64,000 nucleotides of DNA from JTS-RE37 sp041744575 (GTDB lineage: Bacteria; Bacteroidota; Bacteroidia; Flavobacteriales; Flavobacteriaceae), in contig JBGTKP010000053.1 of assembly GCA_041744575.1 (NCBI GenBank), positions 10,815 through 74,814 on the forward strand, given 5' to 3'. This document shows, piece by piece, positions 52,634 through 60,178 of this stretch. How positions within the stretch are numbered: position 1 is the first letter of the stretch; each line of letters opens with the position of its first letter. The position numbers and the translations under genes were made by a program. Below the pieces are notes generated by a model. The model worked only from the letters and a program-made list of their open reading frames with translations. It was not told where the DNA came from and ran no database searches.

Positions 52634-53776
52634 ATGGTCTTGAAGTATATTACGGGCTTTGCCCGGATTTTTGTGGGCATCTTGTTCATCATCAGCGGTT
52701 TTATTAAATTGAATGATCCTGTGGGATTCTCCTTTAAATTGGAGGAATATTTCAGCCAGGGAGTTTTGAATCTCCCTTTTCTGATGCCCTATGCCCTTGC
52801 GTTTGCCATTGTGATTGTCATTTTCGAACTGATATTGGGCGTGTTTCTACTCCTGGGCTTTCAGCGGAAGTTTACCGTCTGGTCCTTATTGCTGATGATC
52901 CTGTTTTTTACTTTCCTTACTTTCTATTCTGCCTATTTCAATAAGGTTACGGACTGTGGCTGCTTTGGCGATGCGATTAAACTGACCCCCTGGGAATCGT
53001 TTATTAAGGACGTGGTCCTGTTACTGCTGATTATTGCCCTGTTTGCCGGCAGGAGGTATCTAAACGGTCTGTTCCGCCCCAATACCAGGGTGCTTCTGGC
53101 AGGAATCGCCTTATTGGCCAGCATCTTTTATGTCAACTATGTCCTGAATCACCTTCCCCAGATCGATTTCAGGGCCTATAAGGTAGGTGAGAATATTGGG
53201 GAAGGGATGAAAGTTCCGGAAGGTGCCCCGAAGCCATTGTTTGAATATTCCTGGAAGTTTGATGTACAGGGGGAAGAGAAGGTGGTGGTGACCAATGGCG
53301 AGTACCCTACTGTGGAGGGCGAGTTTATTGATGTGGAGACCAGGGAAATTCAAAAAGGGTATGTTCCACCTATCCATGATTTTTCGATTATGGAAGACGA
53401 CAATGATGTCACCACCGAATTTCTGGAAGAGGAGTATCTCCTCCTGGTTATTGCCTACGATTTGAACAAGTCGGAGCGTGAAGGTTTCCAGGCGATCAAA
53501 AGAGTTACTGACAGAGCACTTGGCCTGGGATATAAGGTTGCTGGATTGTCCGCATCAAATTTAGAACGGGCTGAACGCCTTATCGAAGACTATGATTTGA
53601 AATTCGATTTTTACTTTACGGATGAAACCACCCTGAAGACCATCGTCCGCTCTAATCCGGGGCTGCTTCTTTTGAACAGGGGCACCATCCTTCAGAAATT
53701 GCACTTTAATGATGCCGGAGACCTGAAGCTGGAAGATGTAAAGCTGGCAGACGACTTCAAGGGCGATGACCACTAA
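52634..53776 (+). CDS. BT_3928 family protein: DoxX/MauE membrane domain plus thioredoxin-like domain
   Basis: The 380-residue protein starts with a DoxX/MauE-like four-helix membrane domain (GILFIISGFIKLNDPVGFSF and VTDCGCFGDAIKLTPWESF near residue 112, a conserved CGC-type motif). The C-terminal about 140 residues look like a thioredoxin fold but without a CxxC active site (LLVIAYDLNKSEREGFQAIK). The layout fits the BT_3928 family of Bacteroidetes, whose function is unknown; the CGC motif and fold suggest redox or disulfide chemistry. Its usual neighbours DUF1599 and tpiA flank it here. Confidence 0.88.
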   Translation: MVLKYITGFARIFVGILFIISGFIKLNDPVGFSFKLEEYFSQGVLNLPFLMPYALAFAIVIVIFELILGVFLLLGFQRKFTVWSLLLMILFFTFLTFYSAYFNKVTDCGCFGDAIKLTPWESFIKDVVLLLLIIALFAGRRYLNGLFRPNTRVLLAGIALLASIFYVNYVLNHLPQIDFRAYKVGENIGEGMKVPEGAPKPLFEYSWKFDVQGEEKVVVTNGEYPTVEGEFIDVETREIQKGYVPPIHDFSIMEDDNDVTTEFLEEEYLLLVIAYDLNKSEREGFQAIKRVTDRALGLGYKVAGLSASNLERAERLIEDYDLKFDFYFTDETTLKTIVRSNPGLLLLNRGTILQKLHFNDAGDLKLEDVKLADDFKGDDH

Positions 53777-53839
53777 AGCTAACAAGTTCCAATCGCCAGG
53801 GCACTTGAATTAGGAAATTAAAAAATAAAGAGGATAGAT

Positions 53840-54592
53840 ATGCGAACAAAAATAGTTGCAGGAAACTGGAAAATGAATAAGGACCTGAAAGAATCCGAGG
53901 ATCTTTTGAAGTCTCTTACTGCCCGCTTGCCGGAGACCATCGCCGAGGTAATGGTGGCACCGCCTTTTGTACATCTGGCCACCGCGGTAAGCAGCCTCTC
54001 AGATTCCGACATCCGGGTGATAGCTCAGAATATGCACTTTGAGGAATACGGGGCATTCACAGGGGAAGTATCGGCACCCATGTTACTGGGCATCGGGGTG
54101 GATACGGTGATCCTTGGGCATTCTGAAAGGCGGGCGCTGTTTCAGGAAACGGATGAATTGCTTTCTAAAAAGGCGAAGTCGGCAATAGCTCATAAAATGC
54201 GCCTCATTTTCTGCATCGGAGAGGAACTCAGGGATCGGAAAGCAGACAGGCACTTCGAGGTTGTAAAACATCAGCTGGAGGCAGGGCTGTTTAATTTAAA
54301 GGCCAGGGAATGGTCTGGGGTGATCCTGGCCTATGAACCCGTATGGGCTATCGGAACCGGGGAGACCGCTACCCCGCAACAGGCTCAAGAAATGCACGCC
54401 TTCATAAGAAAAACCATTGCGGACGCCTATAGTCCGGAACTTGCCGATTCCGTGACAATTCTGTATGGGGGCAGTGTGAAACCAGCTAATGCACGTGAGA
54501 TATTCTCCAAACCCGATGTTGATGGGGGCCTTATCGGGGGCGCTTCACTCGTGGTGGACGATTTTCTGGCCATCATTGGTGCCGTCGTTTGA
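53840..54592 (+). CDS. tpiA: Triosephosphate isomerase
   Basis: The 250-residue TIM barrel starts MRTKIVAGNWKMNKDL, with the catalytic Lys, His (GHSERRALF near residue 94) and Glu (VILAYEPVWAIGTGET near 166), and the phosphate-binding YGGSVKPAN and GGASLV. It interconverts dihydroxyacetone phosphate and glyceraldehyde 3-phosphate. It sits between the BT_3928-family gene and prmA. Confidence 0.97.
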   Translation: MRTKIVAGNWKMNKDLKESEDLLKSLTARLPETIAEVMVAPPFVHLATAVSSLSDSDIRVIAQNMHFEEYGAFTGEVSAPMLLGIGVDTVILGHSERRALFQETDELLSKKAKSAIAHKMRLIFCIGEELRDRKADRHFEVVKHQLEAGLFNLKAREWSGVILAYEPVWAIGTGETATPQQAQEMHAFIRKTIADAYSPELADSVTILYGGSVKPANAREIFSKPDVDGGLIGGASLVVDDFLAIIGAVV

Positions 54593-54655
54593 GCAGGCTG
54601 GATTTTTTTAAAATAAGTGTGCGTTAACGGTGGCTAAAAAGTACCGTTTTCACTG

Positions 54656-55495
54656 ATGACCAACAAAATATATATCGAATATTCCTTTAGTGTCGAACCC
54701 CTGCAACCGGCTTGCGATATCCTCCTGGCCGAATTGGGCGAATTGCCCTTTGAGAGTTTTGTCGAGGAGCACGATGGGTTGCTCGCTTATATCCTTCAGG
54801 ATGATTGGCATCCTCATATTTTAGAGTCAGTGCAAATCCTCAATGCTCCCGAAACCGTTATCACTTACAGCTTACGAGAACTGCAGCCCGAGAACTGGAA
54901 CGCCACATGGGAGCAACATTTTACGCCGATCTTCGTAGGGAATAGCTGTGTGGTGCGCGCCCCTTTTCACGATCCGCCTGACGTAGAATATGATATCGTT
55001 ATAGTTCCCAAGATGAGTTTTGGCACAGGACATCATGAGACAACTCAGCTCATGTTGGGCTACCTTCTGAAGTATGACTTCGAAGGAAAAGCGGTCCTGG
55101 ATATGGGGTGCGGTACGGGGGTACTGGCCATTATGGCGGCGATGAAAAACGCGGATCCGGTGCATGCCATAGACAATGATCCCTGGTGCTATCTGAATGC
55201 CCTAGAAAATGTGGAGAGGAATGGGCAGGGCCACATCCGTGTTTTCGAAGGGGACGCAGGATTACTTAAAGGGCAGCAATATGACTGTATCCTGGCCAAT
55301 ATTAATCGGAATTGTCTGCTGACAGATATCCCGGTATATATCCGCCACCTGACTGCCAAAGGATGGCTGATCTTAAGTGGATTCTATGCTGATGATATTC
55401 CGGTCATTTCCGGGAAGTGCCTGGAACACCAGCTTTACCTTTTCGAAAAAAAGTCCATGAATCACTGGGCGGCAGTCGTTTATCACCAGAGGTAA
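54656..55495 (+). CDS. prmA: Ribosomal protein L11 methyltransferase
   Basis: The 279-residue protein has an N-terminal substrate domain and a SAM-binding Rossmann fold with AVLDMGCGTGVLAIMA near residue 150 and VHAIDNDPWCYLNALENV; the target-recognition loop MSFGTGHHETTQLM and the LANINRNCLL motif are typical of PrmA. It trimethylates ribosomal protein uL11. It is probably cotranscribed with tpiA. In relatives clpS often follows directly; here a metallopeptidase gene lies between. Confidence 0.93.
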   Translation: MTNKIYIEYSFSVEPLQPACDILLAELGELPFESFVEEHDGLLAYILQDDWHPHILESVQILNAPETVITYSLRELQPENWNATWEQHFTPIFVGNSCVVRAPFHDPPDVEYDIVIVPKMSFGTGHHETTQLMLGYLLKYDFEGKAVLDMGCGTGVLAIMAAMKNADPVHAIDNDPWCYLNALENVERNGQGHIRVFEGDAGLLKGQQYDCILANINRNCLLTDIPVYIRHLTAKGWLILSGFYADDIPVISGKCLEHQLYLFEKKSMNHWAAVVYHQR

Positions 55496-55598
55496 ATCAT
55501 GCCGGGCTCCCCATTTTTTGCGGGTTGATAGTCCATCTGCGCTGTCAGATGCGTACATAACCTATGGCTGAAACATAGGTTCCCCCAATCCGCTTGCC

Positions 55599-56453
55599 AT
55601 GAAGTACATAAAATTTCCCCTGTTCACAATATTGATTTTGATTTTTATTACCTCCTGCCAGAAGGATCCGATAGATGACTACCCGCCACCGGATGCACAA
55701 AGTCCTGAAGAGGTAACGGAACCCGTTTTAGTCAGTGAGGAATTCCTTGCCTTGTTGAAAGAAAATCAATTTTATCCCGGAGAAGTGAGGCTGACGCAAA
55801 TGCTGCTTCCGGATGGGAGTCATGAGCCACGGTATCTGGTGGAGGGCGACCTGCTTTTCACACAGTCCAACCTGGAAGCTATGGGGAAGGCGAAGTCACT
55901 TGATTCCAAGAACTTTCATACTTACAACCTGGTCACACCGGGCACCCTGACAATCATAGGTTACAATGCGGCCAATACGGCACTGTCCAATAAAGAGCGC
56001 AATGCGCTTCGGATGGCTGTTACAAACTACAATAATCTGAATCTGAGTATCCGGCTGAATCTTTCTTTCGGCTCCAATTACACAAATAAGGATATCGTGG
56101 TGTACCACAATCCCGAGATTCAGGAAAGTGGCGGACTTTCAGGATTTCCGGAGGACGGCAATCCATATAAGTTTATACAGATACACGGATTGAACGATTA
56201 TCCCCTGAATGCGGTGGAACATGTCATTACCCATGAGATAGGCCATAGCATCGGGTTGCGGCATTCGGACTGGTCCACCAGGGAAAGTTGTGGGGTGACA
56301 GAGAATGAAAGGCAGGGAACTATCGGTGCTGTTCCCATCCCGGGGACCTCTCCCGGGTATGATGCGACCTCCCTGATGCTCGCCTGCTTTACCGCAGGAG
56401 TGAATGGGGAATTCAATTCGAATGACATCACCGCACTAAGATATCTATATTAA
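55599..56453 (+). CDS. Secreted metallopeptidase lipoprotein, M57/HEIGH type
   Basis: The 284-residue protein has a lipoprotein signal (FTILILIFITSC, lipid Cys at residue 20), an N-terminal region of about 100 residues of unknown nature, and a zincin domain with VEHVITHEIGHSIGLRHSDW near residue 208, the HExxH zinc motif with a third His, matching M57 (HEIGH) peptidases. It ends TAGVNGEFNSNDITALRYLY. It should cleave proteins outside the cytosol. A short gap separates it from prmA; it has no recognised operon partner. Confidence 0.85.
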   Translation: MKYIKFPLFTILILIFITSCQKDPIDDYPPPDAQSPEEVTEPVLVSEEFLALLKENQFYPGEVRLTQMLLPDGSHEPRYLVEGDLLFTQSNLEAMGKAKSLDSKNFHTYNLVTPGTLTIIGYNAANTALSNKERNALRMAVTNYNNLNLSIRLNLSFGSNYTNKDIVVYHNPEIQESGGLSGFPEDGNPYKFIQIHGLNDYPLNAVEHVITHEIGHSIGLRHSDWSTRESCGVTENERQGTIGAVPIPGTSPGYDATSLMLACFTAGVNGEFNSNDITALRYLY

Positions 56454-56760
56454 GCGGAATGGATCACCGCCTGACGAACGGATCTCATTCTATTTCCAGG
56501 ACTTTTGGAGCATTTTAATCCCGATCCGGCTCTGGCACGGACTTCCTGCCCATTCACCTGTCTAAAGCCCGACTTATGAAAAAGCCAGCAACCGGACCCA
56601 TAGGAAAGAAGGTAACAGGAGGCTTTCGTTCGCCATTGCTTGATGGCTGTCCTGCCGACCATTGCCCGGGATGTTCCTCAATTTACTTGAAACTTTGAAT
56701 TTTCTTTTGTAAATTTCTTGAACCTTGGTCTTTTGTTAGGGCTTTTTAAAAATACGACAC
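56454..56760. other. Intergenic region before clpS
   Basis: These 307 bases hold no gene that I can support. The last 70 bases are AT-rich and contain the proposed clpS promoter (TTG 56687-56689 and TAAATTTC 56710-56717). Short ORFs on the minus strand here lack ribosome sites and similarity. Confidence 0.5.
56687..56717 (+). promoter_or_regulatory. Possible clpS promoter
   Basis: TTG (56687-56689), 20 bases, then TAAATTTC (56710-56717), which matches seven of eight positions of the Bacteroidetes TTG-N20-TAnnTTTG consensus. It would start transcription about 35 bases before the clpS ATG. Confidence 0.4.
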
Positions 56761-57036
56761 ATGGGAATTAAAGAAAAACAGCTGGAAGAAATTTCGCTTA
56801 AGGAGACCACCCTGGAACATAACGAAATTGTCCTGTTCAATGACGATGTCAACACTTTTGATCATGTGATCCAAACGCTGATAGCTGTATGTGACCATAC
56901 AGCCGAGCAGGCCGAACAATGTTCACTTATTGTTCACTACAACGGCAAATGTACCGTCAAAACGGGAGAATATAAGGAGCTGGAACCGCGTTGCAGCAAA
57001 TTGTTACTCGCAGGTCTTGCGGCCGAGATCGTCTGA
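56761..57036 (+). CDS. clpS: ATP-dependent Clp protease adaptor ClpS
   Basis: The 91-residue protein shows the ClpS core: EIVLFNDDVNTFDHVIQTLI (N-degron-binding Asn and Asp), then HTAEQAEQCSLIVHYNGKCTVKTG and ELEPRCSKLLLAG. It delivers N-end-rule substrates to ClpAP-type proteases. It stands alone here behind a likely promoter. The convergent minus-strand transporter genes end 137 bases after it. Confidence 0.94.
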   Translation: MGIKEKQLEEISLKETTLEHNEIVLFNDDVNTFDHVIQTLIAVCDHTAEQAEQCSLIVHYNGKCTVKTGEYKELEPRCSKLLLAGLAAEIV

Positions 57037-57173
57037 AGTGAATTTGTAAGTACATAATTCCGCGCCAGCGGTTCAGGCTGGCATTAGCCGGCCACTTTTA
57101 ACTTCAGATATTGCTTTCTTTAATTCGCTATGGCCTGTCAACGGCGCATGGCCACTATAGCCAAAATGTTGCT

Positions 57174-57587
57174 TCAGTGAGGCAGATAGTCCTTCATCAT
57201 TCCGTACAGCAGAGTGCCGGCCAACGCTGCAAAGATCACGATCAACATTGACAATGTTCCCGTCCCAAGAAGCACATACATAGGCCCCGGACAAGCCCCG
57301 GCCAAGGCCCATCCCGCTCCGAAAATAGTGCCTCCCAACAGGTATCTGTAAATCGATCTTTCCTTGTCCGGCAGGCTTATTTCATGCCCATCAACCGACT
57401 TCATCCTCCGTTTCTTCAGGAAAAATAAGAATACGATGCCCAGGATAACGGCAGTACCAATGATGCCATACATATGGATCGACTGGAATTTGAACATCTC
57501 GTAAATCCGATACCAGGACACGGCCTGCGATTTTACAAGGACGATCCCGAAAAAAATACCGACCGAAAGGAACCTGATGAATTTCAT
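57174..57587 (-). CDS. YeeE/YedE-family half protein (DUF6691-like), sulfur-compound permease
   Basis: The 137-residue protein has about four hydrophobic helices and the motif GAGWALAGACPGPMYVLLGT near residue 94, with the Cys of the sulfur-transport (TsuA/YeeE-like) family. The family imports thiosulfate or related sulfur compounds, with cysteines in the path. It follows the other half-gene by 12 bases and the two probably make one transporter. The long charged loop KKRRMKSVDGHEISLPDKER lies between helices two and three. Confidence 0.88.
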   Translation of the reverse strand: MKFIRFLSVGIFFGIVLVKSQAVSWYRIYEMFKFQSIHMYGIIGTAVILGIVFLFFLKKRRMKSVDGHEISLPDKERSIYRYLLGGTIFGAGWALAGACPGPMYVLLGTGTLSMLIVIFAALAGTLLYGMMKDYLPH

Positions 57588-57599
57588 TAATTGTATACT

Positions 57600-58157
57600 T
57601 TAGAAAATAATGGGGAACAGGAGATGGATCATTAAGAGACCCCCTGCAAAAAATCCAATCACCGCAAGGAGGGAGGGAAACTGTAAATTGCTGAGTCCGG
57701 TGATAGCGTGTCCCGAAGTACATCCCCCCGCGTAGCGTGTTCCAAAACCGACCAGCAATCCGGCAACCAGGAGCAGGAACCAGCCTTTAATGGTACCAAG
57801 TGCTTCCGGTCCGAACATTTCGGCGGGAAGCAGGGACTTTCCGGCATCCATAAAGCCCAGAGTTTCCAGGTCTTCAACTGTATGCGGGTTGAGGGCAATG
57901 GCTGATCCGTCAGAAAGAAATGTCACTGCTATAAATCCGCCGATTACCGCCCCCAGGACGACGGTTAAATTCCAGCGCTGCTGCCTCCAGTCGAAATTGA
58001 AAAAGGGAAGGTAACGCCCAGCCCCTGCGATGCTGCACAAAGTCCTCAGATTGGAGGACATCCCGAAAGTTTTGCCGAAATACACAAGACTGAACATCAC
58101 CAGGGAAATAAGCGGTCCACTTACGTACCAGGGCCAGGGTTTGAGAATGATTTCCAT
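57600..58157 (-). CDS. YeeE/YedE-family half protein, sulfur-compound permease
   Basis: The 185-residue membrane protein has about five helices and the motif GFGTRYAGGCTSGHAITGLSN near residue 130 with a conserved Cys-Thr-Ser-Gly. The paired short form (this plus the DUF6691-like half) is common in Bacteroidetes and other bacteria, and it is thought to take up thiosulfate. It is the first gene of the two-gene unit. The start ATG (58155-58157) begins MEIILKPWPWYVSGPLI, as in relatives. Confidence 0.9.
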   Translation of the reverse strand: MEIILKPWPWYVSGPLISLVMFSLVYFGKTFGMSSNLRTLCSIAGAGRYLPFFNFDWRQQRWNLTVVLGAVIGGFIAVTFLSDGSAIALNPHTVEDLETLGFMDAGKSLLPAEMFGPEALGTIKGWFLLLVAGLLVGFGTRYAGGCTSGHAITGLSNLQFPSLLAVIGFFAGGLLMIHLLFPIIF

Positions 58158-58237
58158 GTGTCAGAGATTGAAGAGCTATAAAGTTCCGTGCAGACACGGC
58201 TTCTGAGATATTACTATAATTCGGGTAATCGAATACG

Positions 58238-58711
58238 TTATTGTTTTTCGTAGACTTCACTTCTGAATCCTGGGAGATCTTCCCCTACTGTATTGGTCAG
58301 GGTTGTTCCATCCAGCATAAAGAAAGTGCTGGTCGTCTCACGGAATAGGGTCAGCTGATTCGACTTTAACTGCCAGGTTCCCGAATTGATCTGGGCATTG
58401 TTGGAGCAGGAAATAATGAATAGTCCGCTGGTTATGCCTGTCACATTGACTCCGGAGAAATCGGAAGACCATGTAGCATCGCTTTTGATGGTCAATGTTC
58501 CGGTGACACAATCCAGTTCGCTCAGGATATTGGTGGTGGTAGTCCCGTCATTGTCAATGTCCTGTGCAGGATTAATTATAAGCGCTGTCAGTTCCCAGGT
58601 GCCGGTCACCGGGCTGTTTATGGGCGTGTTATCCGAAGGGTTGTCCTTTGAGCAGCAGGCAAGCATAAAACACAGAAAAGCGTTTCGCAAACCAATGGGA
58701 AGGTGTTTCAT
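58238..58711 (-). CDS. Lipocalin-like lipoprotein
   Basis: From the ATG at 58709-58711 the protein has 157 residues, with an SPII signal (NAFLCFMLACC, lipid Cys about residue 17). The mature part begins with a Ser/Pro-rich spacer, then GTWELTALIINPAQDIDNDG, with repeated strands including GTLTIKSDATWSSDF and SGTWQLKSNQLTLFRE, the pattern of lipocalin-like lipoproteins. A frame to 58900 is open but the extra 63 residues are not signal-like and would hide the signal peptide. Function unknown. Confidence 0.82.
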   Translation of the reverse strand: MKHLPIGLRNAFLCFMLACCSKDNPSDNTPINSPVTGTWELTALIINPAQDIDNDGTTTTNILSELDCVTGTLTIKSDATWSSDFSGVNVTGITSGLFIISCSNNAQINSGTWQLKSNQLTLFRETTSTFFMLDGTTLTNTVGEDLPGFRSEVYEKQ

Positions 58712-58959
58712 ACCCCGCAATTTTTTTATCAATGATACTAAAATTAGATTGAACTTGAAAATATATCCCCGGAACGTCACTTCATAGACAGGGAAATGCC
58801 CATGAAGCAGGTAACGTTCATAGTGAGCGATTCCCGCGAAGTAAAGTAGAAAAAATTCGTAATTAAGTGTAATTTTAAAGGGACCGGTGAATTTTGACAA
58901 CCCCTGGTCCGATGCGGTTTTTTTTTAAGGGAATACAGAAGTAACACGTAATTAGTAAT

Positions 58960-59469
58960 ATGACCTCTGAATTACATATAATCAAGGATGATTTCGAAAT
59001 TATTTGTTCACGGATCATAAACGCCCCCCGGGTTAGGGTATATCAGGCCTGGTCAGACCCGAGGCACCTTGAAATCTGGTGGGGGCCTGCGGGATTTACC
59101 AATACTTTCCAGGAATTTGACTTTCGGGTGGGGGGAAAATGGCGCTTTATCATGCACGGACCGGACAAGGGTAACCATCTCAATGAATGTGAATTTACAG
59201 AGATAAAAGAACCTTCTCTTATCGCATGGAAACGCTTTTCAAAACCCATTTTTCAGGTAATTGTGACCTTAGAGGAGAAAGCTCCCGACAAAACAAAGGT
59301 GATTTCCCGACAAATTTTCGAGTCTGCCGAAATTTGCAGGAAGGTGAGAACTTTTGCGGTTGATAAAAATGAAGAGAATTTTGACAGGTTGGAGGCGGAG
59401 TTAGGACGAATGAGCAGCAAATCAGCACCAACCGATTTTCAGGCCAAAAACAGTCTCGGAACAGGATGA
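58960..59469 (+). CDS. SRPBCC-domain protein (AHSA1-like)
   Basis: The 169-residue protein has the SRPBCC (START-like) pattern: IINAPRVRVYQAWSDPRHLE, WWGPAGFTNTFQEFDFRVGG and WRFIMHGPD. The last about 25 residues (SSKSAPTDFQAKNSLGTG) look unstructured. SRPBCC proteins bind hydrophobic ligands in a deep cavity, and the AHSA1 subgroup is also named for Hsp90 activation; neither can be shown here. The gene diverges from the lipocalin-like gene and is followed by a cupin gene on the same strand, 121 bases away. Confidence 0.88.
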   Translation: MTSELHIIKDDFEIICSRIINAPRVRVYQAWSDPRHLEIWWGPAGFTNTFQEFDFRVGGKWRFIMHGPDKGNHLNECEFTEIKEPSLIAWKRFSKPIFQVIVTLEEKAPDKTKVISRQIFESAEICRKVRTFAVDKNEENFDRLEAELGRMSSKSAPTDFQAKNSLGTG

Positions 59470-59590
59470 TCAACTCATGCGACAAGAGCCATGAAGACGC
59501 AGGGGTTACATCTGGCGGACTTAAAGGTTTCGTATTTCGTGGCGCATATATAAGACCGAATGATCTTTATAAACCAAATAATAAGAACGC

Positions 59591-59968
59591 ATGAAAATTA
59601 AAAAAGAAGAAATGCCGGTGGCGATGGAAGCTCCCGGAACGATTATGAGAAATCTCAAAGGGTATGGAGGAATGACCGTTGCCTATAATGAACTGCCCGC
59701 AGGAACGGATTTCGCACCCTTGTTGGCTGGACTTAAAAATGATAGTTGTCAATGCCCGCAATGGGGGTATGTGGTTGAGGGGGAGCTACTGACAAAATAT
59801 GATGACGGCACGGAGGAACGGTTAAAGGCCGGGGATGTTTTTTATATGCCTCCGGGGCACACTGCCGCTGTGACGAAGGACCTGAAATTTATTGACTTCA
59901 GCCCTGAAAAAGAATTGGATGAAGTGTTGGGTCACATTGCAAAAAAGATGGCAGAATTCGGGGGATAA
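59591..59968 (+). CDS. Small cupin-domain protein
   Basis: The 125-residue protein has a compact cupin-like layout: MTVAYNELPAGTDFAPLLA, CQCPQWGYVVEGELLTKYDD and EERLKAGDVFYMPPGHTAAV, the second motif containing PPGHTA. The first motif lacks the usual HxH, so the metal site is incomplete or changed. Possible roles are small-molecule binding or an unknown enzyme. No signal peptide. It precedes a structured intergenic element. Confidence 0.85.
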   Translation: MKIKKEEMPVAMEAPGTIMRNLKGYGGMTVAYNELPAGTDFAPLLAGLKNDSCQCPQWGYVVEGELLTKYDDGTEERLKAGDVFYMPPGHTAAVTKDLKFIDFSPEKELDEVLGHIAKKMAEFGG

Positions 59969-59974
59969 GTCCTA

Positions 59975-60092
59975 CCCCCCGCTCCCGCCAGACTTTGTCT
60001 GGTAGTAAAAGAAAGCAGCACTGCGGTTAAAAGCCTGTGGTTTTTTAGGATGATCATAAAACCACCCCTTATAAACTGGCGGTAGCAGGGGG
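59975..60092. repeat. Nested inverted-repeat element between cupin and sulfatase genes
   Basis: The outer arms are CCCCCGCTCCCGCCAG (59976-59991) and CTGGCGGTAGCAGGGGG (60076-60092), which pair with one bulge and one mismatch. Inside are CCAGAC (59988-59993) with GTCTGG (59997-60002), and GTGGTTTT (60037-60044) with AAAACCAC (60058-60065). The first inner hairpin shares bases with the outer arm, so the two cannot form together. It may be a structured leader RNA, a small mobile repeat remnant or a protein site; I cannot tell which. Confidence 0.5.
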
Positions 60093-60178
60093 CATGTATT
60101 GTTGAAATGAGGATATGTCATACCACAATGCCTCCGCGGGCCCGATTAAAATACTTCCGTTTAATGATATAAAGTAAC

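Noticed and set aside
58712..58900. N-terminal extension of the lipocalin-like lipoprotein
   Set aside because: It would place the lipoprotein signal in the middle of the protein.
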